Shown here: positions 18,921 through 31,029 of the stretch, piece after piece
How positions within the stretch are numbered: position 1 is the stretch's first letter
Layout: every line of letters begins with the position of its first letter
NCBI GenBank assembly: GCA_030066195.1
Contig: JASJCB010000006.1
Span: forward strand, 1 to 64,000
Length of the DNA stretch: 64,000 nt
Direction: 5' to 3'
DNA from: Acidobacteriota bacterium
GTDB taxonomy: Bacteria > Acidobacteriota > Holophagae > Acanthopleuribacterales > Acanthopleuribacteraceae
Translations under genes and position numbers: made by a program
The notes under the pieces: generated by a model
Told to the model about the DNA's origin: nothing
What the model saw: only the letters and a program-made list of their open reading frames with translations
Databases searched by the model: none

Positions 18921-18958
18921 TGATATATCAGCAGTATTCTCTTCTTGGGGACGTCCCC
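18921..18958 (+). promoter_or_regulatory. Two palindromes upstream of hydroxyproline genes
   Basis: TGATATATCA (18921-18930) and GGGGACGTCCCC (18947-18958) are both perfect palindromes within 62 bases of the start of the first catabolic gene. The AT-rich one has the size and symmetry typical of GntR-family operators, so it could be the site of the regulator encoded three genes on. That link is inference. Confidence 0.4.
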
Positions 18959-18982
18959 AGTCCACCTTGAGGAGCTGCTACC

Positions 18983-19897
18983 ATGTCTATCCAATGGCAC
19001 GGCGTTTTCCCCGCCGTCACCACCAAGTTCACCGCAACCCTTGATATCGACCGGGACCTCATGGCCCGCCACATCCAGGCCCAGTTGGAGGCCGGCGTCA
19101 ACGGCATCATCGTTTTGGGAACCCTCGGCGAGAACCCTGTTCTTTCTTTCGATGAAAAACTGGCCGTGGTAGAACACGCCGCCGCCGTGATCGACGGCCG
19201 GGTTCCTCTGGTGGCCACCGTTGCCGAAACCACTACGGCCGGCGCATGCCGGTTTGCCCAGGAGGCTGCCTCGCGCGGCGCCGACGGTTTCATGGTTCTG
19301 CCAGGCATGCTCTACGTCTCCGACCGCCGCGAGACTATCGCTCATTTCCGTGCCGTCGCCGACGCAACCGAGCGACCCATCATGATCTACAACAACCCCG
19401 TTTCCTATAAAGTGGACGTGACCCCGGATATGTTCGAGGAACTGGCCGATGAGCCCAAGTTCCAAGCTATCAAGGAATCGTCTGACAACGTGCGCCGCAT
19501 TACGGATATCATCAACCGCACGGGTGATCGCTATCGCATCTTCACCGGTGTCGACGACCTGGCTTTGGAAAGTCTGATGCTGGGCGCCGTCGGTTGGGTG
19601 GCCGGCCTGGTCTGCGCCTTTCCCCGTGAAACCGTGCGGATCTATGACCTGGCCAAAGAAGGCCGTTACGAGGAAGCTCGGGCGCTCTACCGCTGGTTCA
19701 TGCCGTTGCTTCACCTGGATGTATCCACCAAGTTGGTACAAAACATCAAGCTGGCCGAGGCCATGGTGGGTCTGGGCTCCGAATACGTGCGTCCGCCTCG
19801 TTTGCCGTTGGTCGGAGAGGAGCGCGACCGGGTGGTTGCCGTTATTCAGGACGCATTGGCAAAACGCGAGGCCTTGCAGCCGGCGCTTGGTAGCTGA
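18983..19897 (+). CDS. DapA-family lyase, likely pyrroline-4-hydroxy-2-carboxylate deaminase
   Basis: 304 residues, the normal length for the dihydrodipicolinate-synthase (NAL) superfamily. The Schiff-base lysine is K164 in FQAIKESSDN, and the catalytic tyrosine is Y136 in MIYNNPVSY. The GTLGEN loop (about 46-51) replaces the usual GTTGE. By family alone this could be DapA, an aldolase or a deaminase. The neighbouring 4-hydroxyproline epimerase, D-amino-acid dehydrogenase and semialdehyde dehydrogenase point to the deaminase that turns 1-pyrroline-4-hydroxy-2-carboxylate into 2-oxoglutarate semialdehyde and ammonia. The ATG has GAGGAG 9 bases upstream. It is the first gene of the cluster. Confidence 0.85.
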   Translation: MSIQWHGVFPAVTTKFTATLDIDRDLMARHIQAQLEAGVNGIIVLGTLGENPVLSFDEKLAVVEHAAAVIDGRVPLVATVAETTTAGACRFAQEAASRGADGFMVLPGMLYVSDRRETIAHFRAVADATERPIMIYNNPVSYKVDVTPDMFEELADEPKFQAIKESSDNVRRITDIINRTGDRYRIFTGVDDLALESLMLGAVGWVAGLVCAFPRETVRIYDLAKEGRYEEARALYRWFMPLLHLDVSTKLVQNIKLAEAMVGLGSEYVRPPRLPLVGEERDRVVAVIQDALAKREALQPALGS

Positions 19898-20053
19898 GCC
19901 CCGGGTGTGAACTATACTTCCGGGGTAAGAGCGAATTGCAAGTTTCAGGATTGATGATAAACCCAAGGACAATTTTACTCCCAAGCAAAGAGCACGCGGG
20001 ATGCGTGCGTGCCCAGGGGTCACCCCTGGGGAGTTTCACGACGGAGAGGCGAT

Positions 20054-21490
20054 ATGGAACTTCACAAATTATTGATTGGCGGTAAGTGGGTCGACGGATC
20101 GAGAGTCCGCGACAATATCAACCCCTCGGATGTCACCGAGGTGGTCGGTCGTTTTACGGAGGGCGGCGCCGGTGAAATCGACGCGGCGGTTGCGGCTGCC
20201 GGCGAAGCTGCCCCCGCTTGGGCGGCTTCCGGTCCCCAGCAGCGTTTCGACGTGTTGGACTTCATCGGGTCCGAAATTCTGGCGCGCAAGCAGGAACTGG
20301 GCCTGCTTCTCGCTCGCGAGGAAGGCAAAACCCTGCCCGAGGCAGTGGGCGAGGTCGGTCGCGCGGGTCAGATTTTCAAGTTCTACGCGGGCGAAGCGCT
20401 CCGCTTGCGTGGGGAACGCATTCCCTCCACACGACCCGGGGTGATGGTGGAAGTCACCCGCGAGCCGTTGGGAGTGGTGGGCATGATCACGCCGTGGAAC
20501 TTTCCCATTGCGATTCCCGCTTGGAAGATTGCCCCGGCGCTCGCTTTCGGTAACACGGTGGTCTTGAAACCCGCTGAATTGACCCCGGCCTGTGCCTGGG
20601 CGCTGGCCGATATCATCCATCGTTCGGACCTGCCGCCCGGGGTGTTCAATATGGTGAACGGCGCGGGTTCGGAAGCGGGCGCGGCCCTGGTGCAACATCG
20701 GGATGTAGCGGGCATCAGCTTTACCGGCTCCGTCGAAACCGGTCGCGGTATCGCCGCCGCCTGCATCGGACGCATGGCCAAATTCCAATTGGAGATGGGC
20801 GGTAAGAACCCGCTCATCGTGCTGGACGACGCCGACCTGGACACGGCCGTCGCCTGCGCGGTCAACGGCGCCTTCTTCTCCACCGGCCAGCGTTGTACCG
20901 CCTCCAGCCGCCTGATCGTGACCGAGGGCATCCATGACCGCTTCGTCAACGCGGTCAGCGAAAAGATCGCCTCGCTGGTGGTGGGCGACGCCGTCGCTTC
21001 CGACACGCAAATCGGCCCCGCCGTGGACGGCCGCCAGTTGGAAAAGAACCTGGCCTATATGGACATCGGCCGCAAGGAAGGCGCCGAGTTGGTTCGCGGC
21101 GGCGAGCGCGTCACGTGCGAGAAGGACGGCTTCTATATGAGCCCGGCGTTGTTCGTAAATACACGCAACGACATGCGCATCAACCGCGAAGAGATCTTCG
21201 GCCCCATTGCTACGGTCCTAAAAGCCGCCGATTTGGAGGAGGCCATGGCCCTGGCCAATGACACGCCCTTCGGCCTGTCCGCCGGCATCTGCACCACCTC
21301 GCTAAGCGCGGCCGAGCACTTCAAGGCAAACGCTCGCGCCGGCATGGTGATGGTCAACCTGCCCACGGCGGGCGTCGACTACCACGTCCCCTTCGGCGGA
21401 ACCAAAGCATCATCCTACGGCAGCAGAGAACAAGGCAGCCACGCCGCCGAGTTCTACACCACCGTAAAAACCGCCTATCAACTAGCATAA
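20054..21490 (+). CDS. Aldehyde dehydrogenase, likely 2-oxoglutarate semialdehyde dehydrogenase
   Basis: 478 residues, full length for the ALDH superfamily. The nucleophile is C281 (GQRCTASSR) and the general base is E247 (LEMGGKNPLI). The MITPWNFP motif (about 142-149) and FTGSVETG of the NAD(P) site are present. The ATG at 20054 is favoured by GGAG 8 bases upstream and by the family-typical start LHKLLIGGKWVDG. In this cluster it fits the last step of hydroxyproline breakdown, oxidising 2-oxoglutarate semialdehyde to 2-oxoglutarate. Succinate-semialdehyde or other aldehyde specificity cannot be excluded from sequence. Confidence 0.88.
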   Translation: MELHKLLIGGKWVDGSRVRDNINPSDVTEVVGRFTEGGAGEIDAAVAAAGEAAPAWAASGPQQRFDVLDFIGSEILARKQELGLLLAREEGKTLPEAVGEVGRAGQIFKFYAGEALRLRGERIPSTRPGVMVEVTREPLGVVGMITPWNFPIAIPAWKIAPALAFGNTVVLKPAELTPACAWALADIIHRSDLPPGVFNMVNGAGSEAGAALVQHRDVAGISFTGSVETGRGIAAACIGRMAKFQLEMGGKNPLIVLDDADLDTAVACAVNGAFFSTGQRCTASSRLIVTEGIHDRFVNAVSEKIASLVVGDAVASDTQIGPAVDGRQLEKNLAYMDIGRKEGAELVRGGERVTCEKDGFYMSPALFVNTRNDMRINREEIFGPIATVLKAADLEEAMALANDTPFGLSAGICTTSLSAAEHFKANARAGMVMVNLPTAGVDYHVPFGGTKASSYGSREQGSHAAEFYTTVKTAYQLA

Positions 21491-21573
21491 GCAATTGAAA
21501 CGGACCCGGGAAAGCCGCAAGGCCTTCCTCTTCCCTTGAAACTGGCAACTTGCAACTGGTAACTTGCAGCTTG

Positions 21574-21583
21574 TAACATGTTA
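21574..21583 (+). promoter_or_regulatory. Palindrome upstream of gntR
   Basis: TAACATGTTA is a perfect 10-bp palindrome 60 bases before the GntR start. It is preceded by a near-repeat of AACTTGCA(A/G)CT units (21541-21572). This is a candidate autoregulatory site; it does not match the TGATATATCA palindrome upstream of the first catabolic gene. Confidence 0.35.
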
Positions 21584-21614
21584 GTTACGGATGAAGCTAT
21601 CGAGGAGGTACATC

Positions 21615-21644
21615 ATGAATCTTGCCCCTGGAGGTTGCCGATAA
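21615..21644 (+). CDS. Possible 9-codon leader peptide before gntR
   Basis: ATG at 21615 follows GAGGAGG by 7 bases and reads MNLAPGGCR, then a TAA whose last base starts the gntR ATG (TAATG). The gntR gene also has its own GGAGG at 21630-21634, inside the leader. It could be a coupling leader or an accident of sequence. Confidence 0.3.
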   Translation: MNLAPGGCR

Positions 21645-22288
21645 TGGATCAAGCGACCATTTCATTGGCAGACCAAGCCTATTCCTTGATCGAGGAGATG
21701 ATCGTCACCCTGGAGCTGGCGCCGGGTTCGGTCTTCTCTGAAAACGATTTGAGTAAGCGCATCGAAATCGGCCGTACGCCCATGCGCGAGGCCCTGCAAC
21801 GCCTTTCCTCGGAACGGTTGTTGAAGGCCATGCCGCGCCGGGGCATGCTGGTCACCGAGATCAATATCGCCGACCATTTCAAGATCTTGGATACGCGCCG
21901 TGTCCTGGATCGACTGTTGGCTACTCGCGCCGCCCGCCGGGTGGACGACGGCAGCAAGGCCGACCTGCGGGGAATCGCCCGAAAGATGCAGGAAGCGGCC
22001 GAGGAAAAGGATCTCAACGCCTTCATGCGCCATGATCGCGAGTTGGACGAAACCCTGGCGCTGATTGCCAACAACCCCTATGCCGCACAGGCTGCCGCCT
22101 GCATGCATGCCCATTGCCGCCGTTTCTGGTATCAATACCGCGGCGCGGGTGACCTGGTCCGGTCCGGCCAATTGCATGCCGCCCTGGTCGATGCGGTGCT
22201 GGAGGGTGATGAGGAGGCCGCGGCGGCCTGCTCCGATCAACTTATCGACTACCTCGTGGAGTTCACCAACGCCGCATTGACGCATTAA
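21644..22288 (+). CDS. GntR-family (FCD/FadR-type) transcription regulator
   Basis: 214 residues. The N-terminal winged helix (about 8-75) includes LAPGSVFSENDLSKRIEIGR and the recognition-helix stretch TPMREALQRLSSERLL. The C-terminal half is an all-helical FCD domain with the metal/ligand residues D...H (FMRHDRELDETL) and later His residues (HAHCRRFW, GQLHAALVDA). The start at 21644 has GGAGG 9 bases upstream. Its place inside the hydroxyproline cluster makes it the likely local regulator, sensing a pathway intermediate. Whether it activates or represses is unknown. Confidence 0.9.
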   Translation: MDQATISLADQAYSLIEEMIVTLELAPGSVFSENDLSKRIEIGRTPMREALQRLSSERLLKAMPRRGMLVTEINIADHFKILDTRRVLDRLLATRAARRVDDGSKADLRGIARKMQEAAEEKDLNAFMRHDRELDETLALIANNPYAAQAAACMHAHCRRFWYQYRGAGDLVRSGQLHAALVDAVLEGDEEAAAACSDQLIDYLVEFTNAALTH

Positions 22289-22344
22289 ACAAATCATCCC
22301 TCCGCGGCGGCGCCCTGATCGTCGCGGTCGTAGGAGCTTCATCC

Positions 22345-23346
22345 ATGGCTACCCACACCTACTTCTGCATTGACGCCCACACCTGCGGCAATCCCGTTCG
22401 TGTGGTCGCCGGCGGCGGTCCTCCCTTGCAGGGCGCCGACATGAGCGAAAAGCGGCAACATTTTCAAGCCGAATACGACTGGGTGCGCACCGGCCTGATG
22501 TTCGAACCGCGCGGCCACGACATGATGTCCGGCACTATTCTCTACCCGCCGACGCGACCCGACTGCGACGCCGCCGTTTTGTTTATCGAAACCAGCGGCT
22601 GTCTGCCCATGTGCGGCCACGGTACCATCGGCACCGTCACCGTCCTCATCGAACGCGGCCTGGTGACGCCCGCCGTGCCGGGCAGGGTTACGCTGGAAGT
22701 ACCCGCCGGCGTGGTCGAAGCGCACTATACTACCGACGGGACCAGAGTGACTTCAGTTCGTATCGTCAATGTGCCGTCATTCTTATACAGGACGGGGCTG
22801 GACGTAGACTGCCCCGACCTGGGCTCGCTCACCGTAGACGTAGCCTACGGCGGTAATTTCTATGCAATTGTGGAGCCCCAGGAGAATTACAGGGACATGG
22901 CGGATCTCAACGTGAACGACTTGCTGCGCTATAGCCCGATCCTGCGCAAGCGCCTGAACGCCGCCTACCACTTCATCCACCCGGAAAACTCCACCATCGA
23001 GGGATTGAGTCACATACTGTGGACCGGCAAACCCCTGGAGCCCGGTTCTGACGCCCGCAATGCGGTCTTCTACGGCGAAAAGGCCGTCGACCGCTCGCCC
23101 TGCGGCACCGGCACCAGCGCTCGCATGGCTCAGCGCTTCGCCGCCGGTAAGCTGGGCGTGGGCGAGTCCTTTGTACACGAAAGCATCATCGGCAGCACCT
23201 TCCGGGGTCGCATCGAGGGAACCACCAGGGTGGGCGAGTTCGAAGCGATCATTCCCAGTATCGAGGGTTGGGCCCACATTACCGGCTTCAACACCATCTT
23301 CATCGACGACGCCGACCCCTACGCCCACGGCTTCCAAGTCGTTTAA
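22345..23346 (+). CDS. 4-hydroxyproline 2-epimerase (proline racemase family)
   Basis: 333 residues, normal for the family. Both catalytic cysteines are present: C90 in MCGHGTIG and C253 in SPCGTGTSAR. These define active proline racemase/hydroxyproline epimerases and exclude the Thr-containing dehydratase branch. The enzyme works in the cytoplasm without cofactor, converting trans-4-hydroxy-L-proline to cis-4-hydroxy-D-proline. Distinguishing hydroxyproline from proline rests mainly on the neighbours, which supply the remaining steps. It follows gntR by 56 bases and precedes the dehydrogenase by 9 bases, so it is in the same operon as the latter. Confidence 0.9.
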   Translation: MATHTYFCIDAHTCGNPVRVVAGGGPPLQGADMSEKRQHFQAEYDWVRTGLMFEPRGHDMMSGTILYPPTRPDCDAAVLFIETSGCLPMCGHGTIGTVTVLIERGLVTPAVPGRVTLEVPAGVVEAHYTTDGTRVTSVRIVNVPSFLYRTGLDVDCPDLGSLTVDVAYGGNFYAIVEPQENYRDMADLNVNDLLRYSPILRKRLNAAYHFIHPENSTIEGLSHILWTGKPLEPGSDARNAVFYGEKAVDRSPCGTGTSARMAQRFAAGKLGVGESFVHESIIGSTFRGRIEGTTRVGEFEAIIPSIEGWAHITGFNTIFIDDADPYAHGFQVV

Positions 23347-23355
23347 GGAGCAGTC

Positions 23356-24600
23356 ATGAGTAAAGGATCGGTTCTGGTCATCGGCGCCGGTGCGGTCGGC
23401 ATCTGTACTGCCTGGTATTTGCGCCGCGCGGGCTACGAGGTCTCGGTGATCGATAAGGGCAAGGCGGGCGCCGCCTGCTCCTCCGGCAACGCGGGTCTGC
23501 TGGTGCCCAGTCACATCGTTCCCCTGGCCGCGCCCGGCGTGGTAGCTCAGGGCATCAAGTGGATGTTCAACTCGCGTAGCCCCTTCTACATCAAACCCAG
23601 GTTAAGCGGCGCGTTGATCTCCTGGGCTTGGAAGTTTCGCGGCTACTGCACCGAAGATCACGTTCAGGCATGCATGCCCGTGCTTCACGACCTGATCCAG
23701 GAGAGTATGTCGCTGTTCGACGAACTGGCCGCGGAAGAGAACATCCAAATCTATCGCGAGGGCCTGTTGATGCTTTATCGCACCGTCAAGGGGCAAAAGG
23801 ATTGCGTGTCACTGGCGAAGCAGGCGCAAGCCTTGGGCCTGCCCGTACGTGTGCTGGACAACAACGGCTTGCGCGATTTGGAACCCAACGTCCGCACGGA
23901 AACGAGGGGCGCCGTCTACTTCGAACAGGACGCGCACCTGGACCCCACGGCCATGATCGACCAATTGACAAAACAACTCCGCGCCGACGGCGTCGAGATC
24001 ATGGAAGACACCGAGGTCACCCGCCTGGAAACGGCTCGGGGCAGGGTCACGAGCGTACGCACCACGGCGGGCGAACATCGCCCTGACCAGATCGTCCTCT
24101 GCGGCGGCGCCTGGTCGCCCGACATCGCCGAAGCAACAGGGATGCGCCTGCCGATCCAAGCCGGCAAGGGCTACAGTCTCACCCTGCCCGCCGGTGACAT
24201 CCGTCCTCGTATTCCCATGATCCTCGCGGAGGAAAAGGCGACGGTCACGCCCATGGGCGATCAACTGCGTTTCAGCGGCACCATGGAACTCTCCGGGCTT
24301 GACTCCTCGGTCAACCGCAAGCGTGTCGAATCCATCCTCGACATCATTCCCAAATATCTGCCCGACATCGATCCTGCGGCCATCCGAACCGAGAATGTCT
24401 GGTCCGGCTTCCGACCTTGCACCCCGGACGGTCTACCGCTGATCGGCCGTGCTCGCGGCATGGACAACCTGGCGATTGCCTCCGGTCACGCCATGATCGG
24501 CATCACCCTGGCTCCGGTCACGGGCCGGCTGATCACGCACCTGCTGGACGGTAAACCGATGAAACACGCGGCGGAACTCAGACCCGATCGCTTCAACTGA
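23356..24600 (+). CDS. FAD-dependent D-amino-acid dehydrogenase, likely for D-hydroxyproline
   Basis: 414 residues of the DadA/DAO superfamily. The FAD dinucleotide fold is at the N-terminus (VLVIGAGAVGICTAWYLRRA, Glu/Asp at the end of strand 2 in SVIDKG). The SSGNAG motif and the C-terminal SGHAMIGITLAPVTG FAD contact are typical. AAGGAG precedes the ATG. In this operon it should oxidise cis-4-hydroxy-D-proline to 1-pyrroline-4-hydroxy-2-carboxylate, passing electrons to the respiratory chain. A general D-amino-acid dehydrogenase is the alternative. Confidence 0.88.
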   Translation: MSKGSVLVIGAGAVGICTAWYLRRAGYEVSVIDKGKAGAACSSGNAGLLVPSHIVPLAAPGVVAQGIKWMFNSRSPFYIKPRLSGALISWAWKFRGYCTEDHVQACMPVLHDLIQESMSLFDELAAEENIQIYREGLLMLYRTVKGQKDCVSLAKQAQALGLPVRVLDNNGLRDLEPNVRTETRGAVYFEQDAHLDPTAMIDQLTKQLRADGVEIMEDTEVTRLETARGRVTSVRTTAGEHRPDQIVLCGGAWSPDIAEATGMRLPIQAGKGYSLTLPAGDIRPRIPMILAEEKATVTPMGDQLRFSGTMELSGLDSSVNRKRVESILDIIPKYLPDIDPAAIRTENVWSGFRPCTPDGLPLIGRARGMDNLAIASGHAMIGITLAPVTGRLITHLLDGKPMKHAAELRPDRFN

Positions 24601-24828
24601 CCACGGCTTCAAACATGACCGAGGGTGACTTTCGGAAAAATCGCCGGAAATATTCGTGAAAGAGTGGCGCCGCGGGGGCTATGTGAGCGAGAATTATCCT
24701 TCGATCACCGGTAAGGGTGATGATGAGCGGCTATCCAGTTACCGTTTCCATGCCCGGGGCGCGCTCTTCGGTTTCATTGCCTTTATCGAACGGGGTACAT
24801 GTCCGCTTTGGAAAAACCCCTGCAATAA

Positions 24829-28569
<3,741 letters not shown>

Positions 28570-28694
28570 AAGCGAAAAGCTGCTTCCTGACATCTGGTTT
28601 CGGGCATATCCGTTATCCACCCAACGGCCCCATGTCCGACCAAACAGATGCCCGTGCGGCGCCGGCCGATTCCGGTCATCCCCGACTCGTCGAG

Positions 28695-29786
28695 TTAACG
28701 GGCGCCGGCGGCGGGGAAGCGTTGCAGGTGTCCGTCGGTGCTTATGGTCAAGCGGGGCAGGTTGCCTTGGGGTTCCAACAAAGCGTTGAAACCGGAGATA
28801 CCGATCTCCAATTTGGGCAGCAGGTAACCCCGCGCTTTTTCACTCTCCAAACCCAGGGCCTTCAGGTCGTCGGTGAACCGGCCGTGGCGGCGTTGGTATT
28901 CGCGCTGGGCGTAATAGATTCGGTAAAGGACGCGAATGCCGTCCGCCTCCGGTTCGGGCTCGAAGGCGACCTTGCCCCTGCCTACCGTCACGCTACTGAA
29001 CTGCACGTAACCCCAGCGTTCCGGGTAGTGCATACTGATGAGACCCGGCGGCGACCAGACCCAGTTGTTTTCCGGGTAGGGTTTGCCCGTTTTGGGGTTT
29101 ACGACCTTTCGGTAGGTCCCCTCCACCACTTCCATGCGCCAGTCTACCCTGGAGAAGCCCATCCGCCAGCGGTCGCCGTTTCCGGGCGGTGTCGGTTTGT
29201 CGGCGGCTTGTTTGAGCACCTTCCAGGGAATCGCGATTTCCACGCTCCAGCCCTTATCGATATCGGCCGGGTTGTTCAGGGTGCCGTCGATCCACACCGC
29301 TGTCTTCAGGCCCGTGATATCCCAGGCGTCGATCGCCTTGCCGTCGTCGCGGTAGGGCTTGGTCAGGAACAGGTCCCATTCCGTACCCAGGGCGTTGATC
29401 TCCAGTTCGTAGTAGTTGTGCGTGTCGCCGTCCGGGTCGATGAAGACCTCGAAGTCGTCATCGTAGTAGATTACCGAATCTCTTTCCGTGAGCTTGGCCC
29501 AGACGTGCGGTTCATGGAGTTGGGCGCCTATATAGAGGTATTGGTCGTCCCATAACATGCGCGCTCGGGTCAGCAAGGGAGGCGCCGGTTTGGAGGGTCC
29601 TTCGATATCGGCAAAGGGTTGGGTCGGCTCAGCGGCCTTCCAATCGGCCTCGTCCAGTCGACCGTCCATTTTCAGGGGCGCCGATGCGCGGTAGCAGACA
29701 TAATGGCGTGGAGCAAAGGGTGTCTTGGGCGTCGGAAACGGTTGGTCGCCGAACGCCGTCGGCAAAAGGCATAACCAAAGCAGCAT
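28695..29786 (-). CDS. Exported CBM9-like carbohydrate-binding protein
   Basis: 363 residues with a short signal peptide (MLLWLCLLPTAFG). Residues about 30-270 match the CBM9-like beta-sandwich seen in many stand-alone secreted proteins: DGRLDEADW near the start, ARMLWDDQYLYIGAQL, and DDDFEVFIDPDGDTHNYYEL in the centre. The last 90 residues are helical and of unknown type. The gene begins 3 bases after the GH130 stop, with GGGGA before its ATG, so the two form an operon. It probably binds plant or algal glycan; no catalytic site is evident. Confidence 0.8.
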   Translation of the reverse strand: MLLWLCLLPTAFGDQPFPTPKTPFAPRHYVCYRASAPLKMDGRLDEADWKAAEPTQPFADIEGPSKPAPPLLTRARMLWDDQYLYIGAQLHEPHVWAKLTERDSVIYYDDDFEVFIDPDGDTHNYYELEINALGTEWDLFLTKPYRDDGKAIDAWDITGLKTAVWIDGTLNNPADIDKGWSVEIAIPWKVLKQAADKPTPPGNGDRWRMGFSRVDWRMEVVEGTYRKVVNPKTGKPYPENNWVWSPPGLISMHYPERWGYVQFSSVTVGRGKVAFEPEPEADGIRVLYRIYYAQREYQRRHGRFTDDLKALGLESEKARGYLLPKLEIGISGFNALLEPQGNLPRLTISTDGHLQRFPAAGAR

Positions 29787-29789
29787 GGA

Positions 29790-30752
29790 TCAATTCCCCG
29801 CGTAACAGGCCTCGATCAATTCGTTGACAGTGGCCAGGAATAGACAGACGTGAGTATCCGCGGCTCCATAGTAGATCAAGACCCGGCTCTCGGGCAAGGC
29901 CGTAGCGTCGCTTTCGTCCTCGGCTACCCAACCCGTGGGGAAGACTACATTGGGCACCTGGCCGGTCAATTCGTAAGTTTCGCGAGGCTCCAGAATGTTG
30001 TAGCGGCCGCGAACGATGACCTTGCTCGGGTCGTCCAGGTCCAGCAGGGCGACGCCGGCCTGGTAGATATTGCTGCTGCCGAAATGGGTGGCGACGCCGT
30101 GGTAGAGGAACAGCCAGCCCCGTTCGGTGCGCAGGGGCGGCGTGCCGGGACCGATCAGTTCGTCCCAGTAGCGCGGTCGGCCCTTGAACAGGTCGCCGAC
30201 GGGCTCCCAGGTCAACAGGTCGTATGAGCGGGACAAGCGGATGGTGTCGCCGGTTGGGGGCGCGTCTGCTCGTCGCAACGTATTGGGCCGGTCCAGGCGC
30301 AGATAGGCGCCGTCAAAGGTTCGGGGGAAGAGGACGGCATTGCGGCATTCCTCGTCGCCGGTCAAACCCAGGAAACGGAAGGTCTCAAAGTCACGGGTTT
30401 CGGCCAGGCCGGTCAGGCAACCCGCATCGGTGTCCAAAGCCAGGGTGATGAGAAACCGGTCGGCCAGGGGCGTGATGCGCGGGTCGTAGATATGATAGGG
30501 GAGGTGGGGGAGCCGGTCCAAGCCCCGGAAGACCACGGGCTCCGGGTTCACCTGGAAATGAAAGCCGTCGTCACCGTGCGCGGTCAACAAAAAGGTTTCA
30601 CGACCCCGGTTCTGCACGCGCAGCAGTAGGGTAACGCCGTTGTTGAAGCGCACGGCGCCTGGATTGAAGACGGAAGAGACATCGGCCAGGCGAGGCGGCG
30701 CGCCGGGCAGTTCCCGGGGTGAAAGAATGGGATTGTTGACAAATCTTTTCAC
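29790..30752 (-). CDS. GH130-family glycoside phosphorylase/hydrolase
   Basis: 320 residues of the five-bladed beta-propeller GH130 family, formerly DUF377. Visible family features are NPILSP near the N-terminus, FNPGAVRFNNGVTLLLRVQ, the YDPRITPL segment carrying the catalytic Asp, and ELIGPGTPPLRTERGWLFLYHG. Characterised members phosphorolyse or hydrolyse beta-mannosides such as mannosyl-glucose or mannosyl-N-acetylglucosamine. The subfamily is not clear by eye. There is no signal peptide, so it acts in the cytoplasm. It is the first gene of a two-gene operon with the CBM9-like protein. Confidence 0.87.
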   Translation of the reverse strand: MKRFVNNPILSPRELPGAPPRLADVSSVFNPGAVRFNNGVTLLLRVQNRGRETFLLTAHGDDGFHFQVNPEPVVFRGLDRLPHLPYHIYDPRITPLADRFLITLALDTDAGCLTGLAETRDFETFRFLGLTGDEECRNAVLFPRTFDGAYLRLDRPNTLRRADAPPTGDTIRLSRSYDLLTWEPVGDLFKGRPRYWDELIGPGTPPLRTERGWLFLYHGVATHFGSSNIYQAGVALLDLDDPSKVIVRGRYNILEPRETYELTGQVPNVVFPTGWVAEDESDATALPESRVLIYYGAADTHVCLFLATVNELIEACYAGN

Positions 30753-30925
30753 GTGGTTTGCTCCATTCCAAGGTGCTTTTTACGGCCTAAGAGTACCATA
30801 AAGCATAGAAAAGCCCGGTGCGTCTGCATACCCTATCTAAAGGTCGAACCAACTCTAATTTCACAAGATAGCTCGGGCCGGCTTGGAGTGTAAAATATCC
30901 GGTTAGAAACCCGTGAGATATGACA

Positions 30926-30967
30926 CACTATATAGTGGTTGACATGAAATCTAAAACCATATATTGT
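30926..30967 (+). promoter_or_regulatory. Sigma-70-like promoter with adjacent perfect palindrome
   Basis: TTGACA (30939-30944) and TATTGT (30962-30967) are separated by exactly 17 bases. Immediately upstream lies CACTATATAGTG (30926-30937), a perfect 12-bp palindrome ending 1 base before the -35 box. The region is AT-rich against a GC-rich background. It reads toward the two-gene unit starting at 31030, leaving a leader of about 55 bases. It is the best sigma-70-like promoter I can see in the window. Confidence 0.65.
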
Positions 30968-31029
30968 GGTGAAAACGCGGAAGAGATTGCCTTCTTTTTT
31001 CGACATATTTTTCAATTACAAGGTGTGGA

